A stretch of 64,000 bases of DNA from Halorubrum hochsteinianum (GTDB lineage Archaea > Halobacteriota > Halobacteria > Halobacteriales > Haloferacaceae), in contig NZ_CP098415.1 in NCBI RefSeq assembly GCF_023702125.1, positions 496,001-560,000 of the forward strand, read 5' to 3'. Under the pieces are notes generated by a model, which was not told the origin of the DNA, searched no databases, and saw nothing but the letters and a program-made list of their open reading frames with translations. Position 1 is the first letter of the stretch; the number at the start of each line of letters is the position of its first letter. The position numbers were made by a program, and so were the translations under genes. Positions 51,467 to 60,175 of the stretch are shown piece by piece.

Positions 51467-53599
51467 ATGAGCCACGACGATTTCCCCACCGACCGCCCGG
51501 CGGTGGTGACCTGTGGACTGCCGTACGCCAACGGCGACCTCCACATCGGTCACCTCCGCACCTACGTGGGCGGCGACGTGTACAGCCGCGCGCTCGACCG
51601 ACTCGGTCAGGAGGCCGCGTTCGTCTCCGGCTCCGACATGCACGGCACGCCCGTCGCGGTCAACGCCGAACAGGAGGGCGTCTCGCCCGAGGACTTCGCG
51701 CTCGACTGGCACGAGCGCTACGCCGAGACGTTCCCGAAGTTCAACGTCGAGTTCGGCAACTACGGCCACACCCACGACGAGACGAACACGGAACTGACAC
51801 AGGAGCTGGTCCGCGACCTCGACGAGGCGGGCCACCTCTACGAGAAGGAGATCATGGTCGCGTACGACCCCGTCGACGACCAGTACCTCCCCGACCGCTA
51901 CGTCGAGGGGACCTGTCCGTACTGCGGCGCGCACGCCCGCGGCGACGAGTGCGACGAGGGGTGTCAGCGCCACCTCGAACCCGGCGAGATCGAGGACCCC
52001 GAGTCGACGATCACCGGCAACCCCGCGGAGTACCGCGAGCGCACCCACGAGTTCTTCGCGGTCTCCGAGTTCGCTGACTACCTCTCGGAGTTCCTCGACC
52101 GGCTCGAAGGGACCCCGAACGCCCGGAACCAGCCCCGCGAGTGGATCGAGCAGGGGCTTCAGGACTGGTGTATCACCCGCGACATGGACTGGGGGATCGA
52201 CTACCCCGGCGACGACGGGGAGCAGGACCTCGTCTTATACGTCTGGGTCGACGCGCCGATCGAGTACATCGCCTCGACGAAGCAGTATTCCGAGCGCGTC
52301 GGGTCCGACGCGTTCGACTGGGAGACCGCCTGGAAGGAGGGCGCGAGCGACGAGTTCCCCGAGGGCGGGGAGATCGTCCACGTGATCGGCCGCGACATCA
52401 TCCAGCACCACACGATCTTCTGGCCCGCGATGCTGGAGGCGACCGACCACGCGGAGCCGCGCGCGGTGATGGCCAGCGGCTTCGTCACGCTCGACGGGAA
52501 GGGGTTCTCGACGAGCCGGGACCGCGCGGTCTGGGCGGACGAGTACCTCGACGAGGGGTTCCACCCCGACCCGCTGCGCTACTACCTCGCGACCAACGGC
52601 GGGTTCCAGCAGGACGTGGACTTCTCGTGGGAGAAGTTCGCCGAGCGCGTCAACACCGAACTGGTGGGGACCGTCGGCAACTTCCTCTACCGCTCCCTGC
52701 TGTTCGCCCACCGGAACTACGAGGACGGGCCCGACGCCGACGCCCTCAGCGAAGACGTGGCGGCGCGGATCGACGAGGCGGTCGAGGACGTGACCGCCGC
52801 GGTCAACGACTACTCCGTCCGCGCGCTCGGCGACGCCGTCACCGACCTCGCCCGCTTCGGCAACGAGTACATCCAGCGCAACGAGCCGTGGAAGCTCGTC
52901 GACGAGGAGCCCGACGAGGCCGAGCGGGTCATCTACGACTGCGTCGCGCTCGCGAAGGCCATCGCGGTCCTCTTCGAGCCGCTGGCCCCCGAGAAGAGCG
53001 AGCGGCTCTGGGATCAGCTCGGCGAGCCCGGATCCGTCCACGACGCGACGGTCGAGGCGGCCGGCGAGGCCCCCGCGGGGGACCTGAGCGAGCCGACCGA
53101 GCTGTTCGAACAGATCGAAGACGAGCGCGTCGAGGCGCTCAACGAGAAGCTCGACGCCCGCGTCGCCGAGTCGGAGAGCGACGACGGCGGCGACGCCGGG
53201 AATGACGACGACGGCGGCGACGACGGCAGCGACGCGAACACCGAAGACACCGACATGAGCGACATCGAACCCCTCAGCGACGACCGCATCAGCTTCGACG
53301 AGTTCCAGGAACTGGACATCCGGGTCGGCCGGATCGAGGAGGCGGACGGGATCGACGGGGCCGACGACCTCGTGAAGCTCACCGTCGACCTCGGCGCGGA
53401 GACCCGGACGATCGTCGCGGGGCTCAAGCAGCTCCACGACGTCGACGACCTGCCTGACACGAAGGTGATCGTCCTCGCGAACATGGAGAAGGCGGAGCTG
53501 TTCGGCGTCGAGTCGAACGGGATGGTGCTGGCCGCCGGCGAGGGGGCCGACCTCCTCACCACCTACGAGGACGCCGGGCCGGGGACGAAGGTGAAGTGA
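51467..53599 (+). CDS. metG: methionyl-tRNA synthetase
   Basis: The 710-residue class I synthetase has the HIGH motif at H26-H29 (GDLHIGHLR), a zinc knuckle (CPYCGAHARGDECDEGC, about 150-167) and the KMSKS-loop variant KGFSTSR (about 345). An anticodon-binding helical domain (about 390-540) follows, then a very acidic disordered linker (about 565-600), and a fused C-terminal tRNA-binding OB domain (about 605-710: FQELDIRVGRIEEAD). In some archaea the OB domain is a separate protein, whereas here it is fused. Alone in its transcription unit. Confidence 0.95.
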   Translation: MSHDDFPTDRPAVVTCGLPYANGDLHIGHLRTYVGGDVYSRALDRLGQEAAFVSGSDMHGTPVAVNAEQEGVSPEDFALDWHERYAETFPKFNVEFGNYGHTHDETNTELTQELVRDLDEAGHLYEKEIMVAYDPVDDQYLPDRYVEGTCPYCGAHARGDECDEGCQRHLEPGEIEDPESTITGNPAEYRERTHEFFAVSEFADYLSEFLDRLEGTPNARNQPREWIEQGLQDWCITRDMDWGIDYPGDDGEQDLVLYVWVDAPIEYIASTKQYSERVGSDAFDWETAWKEGASDEFPEGGEIVHVIGRDIIQHHTIFWPAMLEATDHAEPRAVMASGFVTLDGKGFSTSRDRAVWADEYLDEGFHPDPLRYYLATNGGFQQDVDFSWEKFAERVNTELVGTVGNFLYRSLLFAHRNYEDGPDADALSEDVAARIDEAVEDVTAAVNDYSVRALGDAVTDLARFGNEYIQRNEPWKLVDEEPDEAERVIYDCVALAKAIAVLFEPLAPEKSERLWDQLGEPGSVHDATVEAAGEAPAGDLSEPTELFEQIEDERVEALNEKLDARVAESESDDGGDAGNDDDGGDDGSDANTEDTDMSDIEPLSDDRISFDEFQELDIRVGRIEEADGIDGADDLVKLTVDLGAETRTIVAGLKQLHDVDDLPDTKVIVLANMEKAELFGVESNGMVLAAGEGADLLTTYEDAGPGTKVK

Positions 53600-53681
53600 G
53601 GCCGCGGTCCGTCGCGGCGCGGTCGGTCGTGGCGCGGTTTCTCGAAGTTTTATCCGACTGACGTTTGAAGCGGAGACTGGC

Positions 53682-53891
53682 ATGTCCCTCCTTCCCCGCT
53701 GGTTCGAGACGCTGTCGTTTCAGGCGCAGGTGATCCTCCTCGCGGTCGTGTTCGACCCGATCGGGTTCGGCGCGGGCTACCTGCTCGCGCCCGAGTTCGG
53801 CCTCGAACCGATCGTGGGCGGCGCGTACGGACTGGTCGCCGCGAACCTCCCGCTGTCGATGCTGGTGATGCGCGAGGCGGGCGGCCGGTAG
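53682..53891 (+). CDS. small two-helix membrane protein
   Basis: The 69-residue protein has two hydrophobic segments (about 14-36 and 43-62) connected by a short acidic loop, and no known motif. A TATA-like AGTTTTATCC at about 53647-53656 lies 26-35 bases upstream of ATG 53682 and supports expression. Function unknown. Confidence 0.6.
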   Translation: MSLLPRWFETLSFQAQVILLAVVFDPIGFGAGYLLAPEFGLEPIVGGAYGLVAANLPLSMLVMREAGGR

Positions 53892-53922
53892 CCGCCGCGG
53901 AGTCCCGGAGCGGTCGGCCGTC

Positions 53923-54342
53923 TCAGGCGTCCAGCACTTCGATCAGGTTCCCCTCCGGGTCCCTGACGAACAGGACCGTCGTCCCGCTCGACGTGGTGCG
54001 GGGCGGCGAGAGCGTCTCCACGTCGTCGGAGAGTCCCTCGTAGAACGCCTCGACGTCGTCGACGGAGAGTCCGAGGTGGGTCGCGCTCGGGCGATTCAGT
54101 TCGGGGTCCGCGCCTGCCTCGCCCGCCGGCTCGTAGGCGACGAGTTCGACGATCGCGTCGTCGGCGTCGAGGTGGGCGAACTCGGCGGACGCGCCCTCGA
54201 CGGCGACCGCCTCGGCGAAGGCGTCGCCGCCGACGGAGAACTCGGCGACGACGTCGAGGTCGAACGTTTCGGCGTAGAAGTCGACGGCACGGTCGAGGTC
54301 GGCGACGGTGACCCCGACGTGGTGCGCGGTTGGGTCTGACAC
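53923..54342 (-). CDS. VOC-family (glyoxalase/bleomycin-resistance fold) protein
   Basis: The 139-residue protein has the paired beta-alpha-beta modules of the vicinal oxygen chelate fold. Likely metal ligands are His near residue 7 (AHHVGVTV), Glu in VELVAYE, His in ATHLGLSV and Glu in NLIEVLDA, a glyoxalase I-like set. It could be a lactoylglutathione lyase-type or methylmalonyl-CoA epimerase-like enzyme, but the substrate is not clear. The start is GTG 54342, with a T-rich promoter element (GTTTTTCC on the minus strand, about 54367-54374) upstream. Confidence 0.82.
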   Translation of the reverse strand: MSDPTAHHVGVTVADLDRAVDFYAETFDLDVVAEFSVGGDAFAEAVAVEGASAEFAHLDADDAIVELVAYEPAGEAGADPELNRPSATHLGLSVDDVEAFYEGLSDDVETLSPPRTTSSGTTVLFVRDPEGNLIEVLDA

Positions 54343-54427
54343 GTCGGATCGGTCGCGGACCGAAGGAAAAACCGTGTCGACGAGCGTCGGGTGTGGTGGG
54401 GAACGGCGCAGTCTAAACCAGCCGGGT
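54343..54427. other. promoter region of the VOC gene
   Basis: This spacer carries the T-rich promoter of the leftward VOC gene. A TCTAAACC stretch at 54411-54418 lies just before the repeat element. Nothing else is seen. Confidence 0.35.
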
Positions 54428-54560
54428 GCGGTGGCGCGTGCCGGCGAGCGCCCGAAGGGCGCGAGTCGCACGCGCGAGGGAGTCGGCGGCGACCATCGGG
54501 AGCCGCCGACGAGGCTGGGGAGGCGTGAGGCTGCGGTTGTGGGGCGGGGCTTCGGAGGTG
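54428..54560 (+). repeat. dispersed structured intergenic element, copy 3 (short form)
   Basis: The outer arms 54434-54441 and 54468-54475 pair perfectly, with the inner hairpin GCGCCC-GAA-GGGCGC as in copy 2. The variable module is a single perfect 9-bp stem GTCGGCGGC/GCCGCCGAC. The conserved block GAGGCTGGGGAGGCGTGAGG follows and then jumps directly to the tail GGGGCTTCGGAGG, so the middle part present in copies 1, 2 and 4 is deleted. This minimal copy defines which parts are core. Confidence 0.85.
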
Positions 54561-54691
54561 TCGGTCACGACGCCAGTTTCGTAGTAGTTGATGGCGAGGG
54601 ATCCGACACCTTCCATGTCGGGTACGCCTGAATCAAATTCGAAAACGTATCGGACCGAAACGACCATTCCGCGCCCGCACTACCTTCGCGT
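54561..54691. other. spacer before the ArfC-like gene
   Basis: The 131 bases hold no gene. A weak TATA-like element (GAAAACGTATCGG, about 54638-54650) lies 40-50 bases before ATG 54692. Confidence 0.35.
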
Positions 54692-55369
54692 ATGCACGTG
54701 GTCGTCAACGCGGCCCAGAGCGTCGACGGGAAGCTCGCCACCCGCCGCCGGGAACAGCTCCGGATCTCGGGGTCGGAGGACTTCGACCGGGTCGACCGGG
54801 TCAGGGCGGCCGCGGACGCGGTCCTCGTCGGGGTCGGGACCGTCCTCGCGGACGACCCGCACCTCACGCTCGACGAGGAGGACCGCCGCGTCGAACGCCT
54901 GCGGGCCGGGCGGTCCGGGGACCCCGCCCGCGTCGTGGTCGACTCGACCGGCCGGACGCCGACCGACGCCCGGATCTTGGACGACGCGGCGACGACGTAC
55001 CTGCTCGTCTCGGAGGCGACCGACCGGGAGCGACGGGAGGCGCTCGCCGACGCGGGCGCGGAGGTGATCATCGCCGGGGAGGAGCGCGTCGACGTCGCGG
55101 TCGGGGTCGAGCGGCTCGCGGACCGCGGCGTCGACCGGCTGATGGTCGAGGGGGGCGGCGAGGTGATCTTCTCGTGTTTCGAGGCCGGGGTGGTCGACGA
55201 GCTCCACGTCTACGTCGGCTCGCTCGTGATCGGCGGCCGCGACGCGCCCACGCTGGCGGACGGGACGGGGTTCACCGAGGCGTTCCCCGACCTGACGCTC
55301 GCGGACGTGGAGCGGCTCGACGACGGGGTCGTCCTCTCGTACGACGTCGTGGACGGCGACGGCTCGTAG
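54692..55369 (+). CDS. 2,5-diamino-6-(ribosylamino)pyrimidinone phosphate reductase, riboflavin pathway
   Basis: The 225-residue protein belongs to the RibD C-terminal/dihydrofolate-reductase fold family. In archaea the stand-alone member reduces the ribosyl chain of the GTP-derived pyrimidine in riboflavin (and F420) synthesis. Family blocks are NAAQSVDGKLATRRREQLRIS, ADAVLVGVGTVLADDPHLT, RVVVDSTGRTP and LMVEGGGEVIFS. Its length is typical. It stands alone, with no other riboflavin gene in the window. Confidence 0.9.
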   Translation: MHVVVNAAQSVDGKLATRRREQLRISGSEDFDRVDRVRAAADAVLVGVGTVLADDPHLTLDEEDRRVERLRAGRSGDPARVVVDSTGRTPTDARILDDAATTYLLVSEATDRERREALADAGAEVIIAGEERVDVAVGVERLADRGVDRLMVEGGGEVIFSCFEAGVVDELHVYVGSLVIGGRDAPTLADGTGFTEAFPDLTLADVERLDDGVVLSYDVVDGDGS

Positions 55370-55468
55370 CGGGATCTCCCGCCCTCCGTTTGCGGATCGT
55401 GTGAACCGTGCCCACGAAATCCGACGGTACACGGTCCGTGACAGCGATGTACACGAAAATCACCGAAG

Positions 55469-55478
55469 TATTTATGTA
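55469..55478 (+). promoter_or_regulatory. TATA element of the coiled-coil protein gene
   Basis: TATTTATGTA is a clear TATA box that predicts a transcript start near 55500, so the coiled-coil gene at 55621 would have a leader of about 120 bases. This is unusually long for this genome. Confidence 0.6.
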
Positions 55479-55500
55479 TCGCCCGGGGGTAGTTGCGGGT

Positions 55501-55523
55501 ACCAGAACGCCTCTGGCGCTGGT
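55501..55523 (+). promoter_or_regulatory. 5' leader hairpin of the coiled-coil protein gene
   Basis: ACCAG at 55501-55505 pairs with CTGGT at 55519-55523, enclosing a GCC/GGC inner stem. The hairpin would sit at the very 5' end of the predicted message and could protect it from decay or take part in regulation. Confidence 0.4.
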
Positions 55524-55620
55524 GGAATCGCACACTGAAATGAACGGGAGTTCTTGCAGACGGCCCGACGCACCACAGCGAGCGGTCGCTATCGCCGGAG
55601 CGGTGATGGAGAGATAACAA

Positions 55621-56544
55621 ATGGTAACGAAAGAAGAAGTCATCGAGCAGTACGACGTGGAACCGATGGACGAGGCGGACAACGTGGACCTTTCTGAGGA
55701 CGACTTGGACAACGGCTCCAAGGGGCAGCTCATCAAGCGCGCCGGTCAGCTGCGAGACCGACGCAACGAGCTGAACCAGATGGCCTCCGAGCGCGCCTCC
55801 AAGCGCGACGACCTCAACGCGAAGACGCGCGAGAAGGTCGACGAGGCCCAGGAGCACCGCGAGAGCCGCGACGAGCTCAACGAGCAGGTCCAGGAGCACA
55901 AGGACAAGCGCAACGAGCTCAACGCCGAGGCCAACGAGCTGTTCGACGAGGTCGAGGAGCTCAAACAGGACCTCGAACTCGGCTCCGGCAAGTCCATCGA
56001 GGAGCTCGAAGAGGAGATCGAGGACTTAGAGTTCCGTCAGCAGACGGAGGTCCTCGACGCGGAGGACGAGCGCGAGCTGATCGAGAAGATCGACGACAAA
56101 CGCGAGAAGCTCGCCGAGAAGAAGGAGAAGGTCGACGACACGAGCGAGCTCGACGAGCTCGTCGAGGAGGCCGAGGAGGTCCGCTCCGAGGCGTCCCAGC
56201 ACCACCAGAAGGTGACGGAGCTCGCCGACAAGGCCCAGGAGCACCACAACCAGATGATCGAGGCCTACCGCGAGGCCGACGACATCCGCGACGAGGCCGA
56301 CGAGATGCACGAGCTCTTCGTCGAGGCCCAGGAGGCGGCCGACCGCCACCACGAGGACTTCGTCCGCGTCCAGAAGCGCCTGCGCGAGCTCGACAAGAAG
56401 GAGGAGGAGGAGCGCCAGGACGAGCGCGCCGAGAAGCGCGAGGAAGAGAAGGAGGAGGCCGAGGAGATCTATCAGAAGTTCAAGGAGGGCGAGACGCTCG
56501 ACACCGAGGACCTGATGAAGCTCCAGAAGACCGGCCTCCTGTAA
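55621..56544 (+). CDS. large coiled-coil protein (DUF7121-like)
   Basis: The 307-residue protein is almost wholly coiled coil from about residue 35 to 290. It is very rich in Glu, Lys, Arg and Asp, and ends with a conserved non-coil tail FKEGETLDTEDLMKLQKTGLL. Archaea-wide relatives exist, sometimes misnamed phosphoserine phosphatase. They resemble SMC-like rods without an ATPase head. No membrane or DNA-binding motif is visible. Its strong promoter, long structured leader and a GGAG sequence about ten bases before the ATG suggest abundant, controlled expression. Function unknown. Confidence 0.85.
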   Translation: MVTKEEVIEQYDVEPMDEADNVDLSEDDLDNGSKGQLIKRAGQLRDRRNELNQMASERASKRDDLNAKTREKVDEAQEHRESRDELNEQVQEHKDKRNELNAEANELFDEVEELKQDLELGSGKSIEELEEEIEDLEFRQQTEVLDAEDERELIEKIDDKREKLAEKKEKVDDTSELDELVEEAEEVRSEASQHHQKVTELADKAQEHHNQMIEAYREADDIRDEADEMHELFVEAQEAADRHHEDFVRVQKRLRELDKKEEEERQDERAEKREEEKEEAEEIYQKFKEGETLDTEDLMKLQKTGLL

Positions 56545-56691
56545 GCCGGCGACTCCAGCGGTTCCGACGCGGTTTTCTGCGGTTTTCTTCCAACGACCAG
56601 CGCCGCGGCCGGCGGCTCCTCGGCCTCGACCGCAGCGGCCGGGCGGCGCACCGGCCACGGCTTATAAGCGCGTGCGACGCCAACCGCCGGT

Positions 56692-57627
56692 ATGGACGAC
56701 GCGCCGACGAACGGACGGAAGGGGTTGCTCGCGGCCGCCGCGGTGGGCGCGGCGACGACGATCGCGGGCCGCGCGGCCCTCGCGCGGCTCACCGGCGGGC
56801 GGTTCGGTGACGCCGAGACGTACAACACCGCAAAGGTGACCGTGTCGGGCCCGATCCGGCGGAATCAGGGCCGTCCCTCGCCGCTTTCGGGACCGGGCGG
56901 CGCGACCGCGGACGACGTGGTCGAACAGATCGAGGCGGCCGACGAGGACGACGACGTCGAGGCGCTACTCTTAGAACTCAACACGCCGGGCGGCGAGGTC
57001 GTCCCGAGCGACGACATCCGGCGGGCCGCCGCCGGCTTCGACGGGCCGACGGTCGCGTACGCGACCGACACCTGCGCCTCCGGCGGCTACTGGATCGCGA
57101 GCGGCTGCGACGAGCTGTGGGCGCGCGAGGCGAGCCTCGTCGGCTCCATCGGCGTCGTCGGCTCGCGCCCGAACGCGAAGGGGCTGGCGGACAAGCTCGG
57201 AATCAGCTACGAGCAGTTCACGGCCGGCGAGTACAAGGACGCCGGCGTCCCGCTGAAGCAGATCGAGGAGGACGAGCGGGAGTACCTCCAGGGGATCATC
57301 GACGGCTACTACGAGCAGTTCGTCGAGACCGTCAGCGAGGGCCGCGACATGGACCCCGACGAGATCCGAGACACCGAGGCCCGCGTGTACCTCGGCGAGG
57401 ACGCCGCCGAGATGGGGCTCGTCGACGAGCTCGGCACCGAGGACGACGTCGAGGGGCGGCTCGCCGAGCTGATCGGCGCGAAGCCGGAGGTGCGCGAGTT
57501 CACCCCGGAGCGGGGGCTGGCCGAGCGGCTCGGCATCGGCGCGGAGCGCGTCGCGTTCGCGGCCGGGAGCGGCGTCGCGAGCGTGTTCGGCGGCGACGGC
57601 GGCGACATCGACGTGGAGTTGCGATAG
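56692..57627 (+). CDS. sppA: SppA-type signal peptide peptidase (S49)
   Basis: The 311-residue membrane-bound serine protease has an N-terminal hydrophobic segment (about 8-27). The S49 domain has nucleophile S130 (TCASGGYWIASGCD) and general base K182 (AGEYKDAG), the Ser-Lys dyad of SppA. It degrades signal peptides left in the membrane and takes part in membrane protein turnover. A GGCTTATAAGCG TATA element at about 56659-56670 precedes ATG 56692, giving a leaderless message. Confidence 0.92.
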   Translation: MDDAPTNGRKGLLAAAAVGAATTIAGRAALARLTGGRFGDAETYNTAKVTVSGPIRRNQGRPSPLSGPGGATADDVVEQIEAADEDDDVEALLLELNTPGGEVVPSDDIRRAAAGFDGPTVAYATDTCASGGYWIASGCDELWAREASLVGSIGVVGSRPNAKGLADKLGISYEQFTAGEYKDAGVPLKQIEEDEREYLQGIIDGYYEQFVETVSEGRDMDPDEIRDTEARVYLGEDAAEMGLVDELGTEDDVEGRLAELIGAKPEVREFTPERGLAERLGIGAERVAFAAGSGVASVFGGDGGDIDVELR

Positions 57628-57712
57628 CGGCCGCGAGAGCGTCCGCGGGGACCGAAGCGCGCGCGGCGGCCGACGGGGAGGATTTTTGTCCGGCCGCGGT
57701 GTGAGACGACAC

Positions 57713-58849
57713 GTGACGACGCTGGTCATCTGCGTCGACCGCTCGGGGGCGATCGGTCGCGCCACCAACGTCCCGATGCCGGTCGCGGGCTGGGAGGCCG
57801 TCCGCTCGCTGGTGACGGACGCCGGGCTGGACGACCCCGAGGACGCCAGCGTGAACTGCCTGCTGGAGTCGCTGCGGGTCGCGCGCGACCTCCGGGACGA
57901 GCGCGAGGAGTCGGTCGTCGCGGTCGTCTCCGCCGAGAGCGACACCCCGGTCGGGGCCGACCGGTCGATCGCGGCCCAGCTCGACGACCTCGTGGAGCGG
58001 TACGACCCCCGGGCCGCGATCGTCGTGGTCGACTCCGCGGAGGACGAGCGCGTCCTCCCGGTCGTGGAGTCGCGGGTCCCGGTCGACTCGGTCGACCGCG
58101 TCGTCGTCCGGCAGGCCCGCGACATCGAGTCCACCTACTACCTGCTCAAGCAGTTCCTCGCCGACGAGCAGCTCCGGTCGACGGTGTTGGTCCCGATCGG
58201 CGTCGCGCTACTCCTGCTGCCGGTGCTGTTCGCCCGGTTCTCCGCCGGGGAGGCGGTCGCGGGCGTCGCCGGCCTGCTCGGCGCGGCGCTGCTCTACAAG
58301 GGGCTGGCGATCGACCGGCGCGTGGCGGGGATGCCCGAACGCGTGCGCGAGGCGCTGTACGCCGGGCAGGTGTCGGTCGTGACGTACGTGGTCGCCGGCG
58401 GGCTGGCGCTGGTCGGCGGCTTCTTCGGCGTCCTCGCCGCGTCGGAGCTGGACGCCGGGTCGCCCCGGCTCGTCGAGGCCGTAGAGTTCGCCTTCGCGGC
58501 GGTGCCGTGGTTCGCGGTCGCCGGCGTGACCGCGGCCGTGGGGCGACTGCTCGACGAGCTGATCCGCGACGAGGGGATCCGGACGCCGTATCTCAACCTC
58601 CCGTTCGTCATCGCGGCGGTCGCCTTAGTCGTCCGCGGCTTCGCCGGCTACTTCCTCGCGCAGGAGGCGGTCCGGGACCCCCTGTCCGTCTACGGGATGG
58701 CGATGACCCCGGTCCAACAGCTCGCGGCGTTCATCGTGAGCGGCATCGTCGTGTCGCTCGTCGGCGTCAAGGTCGCCAGCGATGTCGGCACGGAGACCCT
58801 CGAAGACGTCATCGACGCGGAGCGGGAGGCGGACGGCCGACGGGAGTGA
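57713..58849 (+). CDS. DUF373 archaeal membrane protein
   Basis: The 378-residue protein has a soluble N-terminal alpha/beta domain (about 1-140, [13 protein letters not shown] at the start and YYLLKQFL at the end), followed by about six membrane helices, the standard layout of the archaeal DUF373 family. The GTG start at 57713 lies about 25-30 bases after the TATA-like GATTTTTGTCC (57681-57691), which rules out the longer frame from 57686. The function is unknown. Confidence 0.85.
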   Translation: MTTLVICVDRSGAIGRATNVPMPVAGWEAVRSLVTDAGLDDPEDASVNCLLESLRVARDLRDEREESVVAVVSAESDTPVGADRSIAAQLDDLVERYDPRAAIVVVDSAEDERVLPVVESRVPVDSVDRVVVRQARDIESTYYLLKQFLADEQLRSTVLVPIGVALLLLPVLFARFSAGEAVAGVAGLLGAALLYKGLAIDRRVAGMPERVREALYAGQVSVVTYVVAGGLALVGGFFGVLAASELDAGSPRLVEAVEFAFAAVPWFAVAGVTAAVGRLLDELIRDEGIRTPYLNLPFVIAAVALVVRGFAGYFLAQEAVRDPLSVYGMAMTPVQQLAAFIVSGIVVSLVGVKVASDVGTETLEDVIDAEREADGRRE

Positions 58850-58925
58850 GGAGCCGACGAGACCGGAGCGGCAGATCCCGCGGCCGACCGACCCCCTTTT
58901 GTCGGTCGCGCCCGCGTCGGCGGGC

Positions 58926-59750
58926 ATGGACGTGTACGGACTGATCGGAAACCCGGTCGGCCACTCGCTGTCGCCGCCGATGCACGAGGCGGGCTACGAG
59001 GCGCTCGGACTCGACGCGCGGTACGTGACCTTCGAACCCGACGCCGACGCCGCGGCCGGAGCCATCGCGGGCGCGGCCGACCTCGGCGTCGCCGGCCTCA
59101 ACGTCACGGTGCCGTTCAAGCGCGACGCGCTCGACGCGGTCGACCCCGCCCCGCTCGCCGAGCGCATCGGCGCGGTCAACACGGTCGACTACGGCCCGGT
59201 CCGCAAGGGCGACGCCGACCGCCCGCGCGGCCACAACACCGACGCGGCCGGGGTGACCCGGGCGCTCGAACACCACGACGTGACGATCGACGGTCGCGAC
59301 GCGCTCGTGGTGGGCGCGGGCGGGGCGGGGCGGGCGGCCGCGTTCGCGCTGGCGGACGCGGGCGCGGCGGTCCACGTCGCGAACCGCACCGCCGGACGGG
59401 CGGTCGAACTCGCGGAGGCGGTCCCGGGCGCGACCGGCGGCGGGCTCGACGACCTCGCCGACCGCGTCGCGGCCGCCGACCTGCTCGTCAACGCGACGAG
59501 CGTGGGGATGGAGTCGCCCGAGGAGACGCCGGTCCCCGCGGAGCACCTCCACGGCGACCTCGCGGTGCTAGACGCGGTGTACGCCCCGATCGAGACGCGC
59601 CTGCTCCGGGAGGCGGCCGACGCGGGCGCGACGACGGTCGACGGCGCATGGATGCTACTGTTCCAGGGGGTCGAGGCGTTCGAGATCTGGACCGACGAGG
59701 ACGCACCGGTCGAGGCGATGAACGCGGCGCTGCGAGCGGAACTGGAGTGA
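58926..59750 (+). CDS. aroE: shikimate dehydrogenase
   Basis: The 274-residue enzyme reduces 3-dehydroshikimate with NADPH in the chorismate pathway. The substrate-binding SLS motif ([10 protein letters not shown]), catalytic K65 (TVPFKRDA) and D106 (GHNTDAAG) are present, as are the NADP loop [10 protein letters not shown] and the NRT motif (ANRTAGRA). ATG 58926 fits the family start, with a CTTTTGTCGG promoter element about 25 bases upstream. Chorismate made in this pathway feeds the pabB gene at 61331. Confidence 0.94.
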   Translation: MDVYGLIGNPVGHSLSPPMHEAGYEALGLDARYVTFEPDADAAAGAIAGAADLGVAGLNVTVPFKRDALDAVDPAPLAERIGAVNTVDYGPVRKGDADRPRGHNTDAAGVTRALEHHDVTIDGRDALVVGAGGAGRAAAFALADAGAAVHVANRTAGRAVELAEAVPGATGGGLDDLADRVAAADLLVNATSVGMESPEETPVPAEHLHGDLAVLDAVYAPIETRLLREAADAGATTVDGAWMLLFQGVEAFEIWTDEDAPVEAMNAALRAELE

Positions 59751-59780
59751 TCGGCGGGGCTTTATTTATAAACAGACGAC

Positions 59781-60114
59781 GCGGTGGCGCGTGCCGACGA
59801 GCGCCGCACCGCGGCGCGAGTCGCACGCGCGAGGTCGTCGGGCTTCGCCCGACTGCCCGTGGCGCGTCGCGCCACGCTGTCGCCGGCGCGTAGCGCCGGC
59901 TGTCACCGGGCTAAGCCCGGTTGCCCGAGGGACCGTGTCCCTCGCTGCCAGAGAATCTTCGATTCTCGCTGGAGTCGGCCGGCCGGAGCGACGCGGAGGC
60001 CGGCCGACGAGGCTGGGGAGGCGTGAGGATGGTTGCGGTGCGGGGCGGGACTCGAAGCCGCAGTCGTAGCAGAGTCAGTCACGTACAGCCAAGCGACCGG
60101 GGCTTCGGAGATGC
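59781..60114 (+). repeat. dispersed structured intergenic element, copy 4, with expanded hairpin array
   Basis: The outer arms 59787-59794 and 59823-59830 pair perfectly. The inner hairpin CGCCGC-ACC-GCGGCG differs in sequence from copies 2 and 3 but keeps its pairing. The variable module is an array of seven perfect hairpins (59837-59853, 59858-59876, 59882-59900, 59905-59921, 59926-59944, 59951-59967, 59974-60008). The first six have 7-8-bp stems and tight loops of about 3 bases, and are joined by CTGYC-like linkers. The conserved block GAGGCTGGGGAGGCGTGAGG, a GGGCGGGACTCGAAG block and the tail GGGGCTTCGGAG follow. TATA-like AT-rich tracts flank both sides (59762-59772 and about 60133-60142). 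Confidence 0.85.
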
Positions 60115-60175
60115 CCGCCGCCTCCCTCCTGTCAGCTATTTATAATTGATAAGCGACGATCCGAGCCGAGATTTA
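60115..60175. other. spacer between the repeat element and copD-like gene end
   Basis: An AT-rich stretch, AGCTATTTATAATTGATAAG (about 60130-60150), could be the terminator of the leftward CopD-like gene or a promoter-like tract bordering the repeat element. No gene is present. Confidence 0.35.

Noticed and set aside
55408-55617. 69-codon frame before the coiled-coil gene
   Set aside because: The clear TATA box and leader hairpin of the next gene lie inside it, and its composition does not look like a haloarchaeal protein.
59837-60008. CRISPR array
   Set aside because: The units are different palindromes with short linkers. There are no identical direct repeats with unique spacers and no cas genes.
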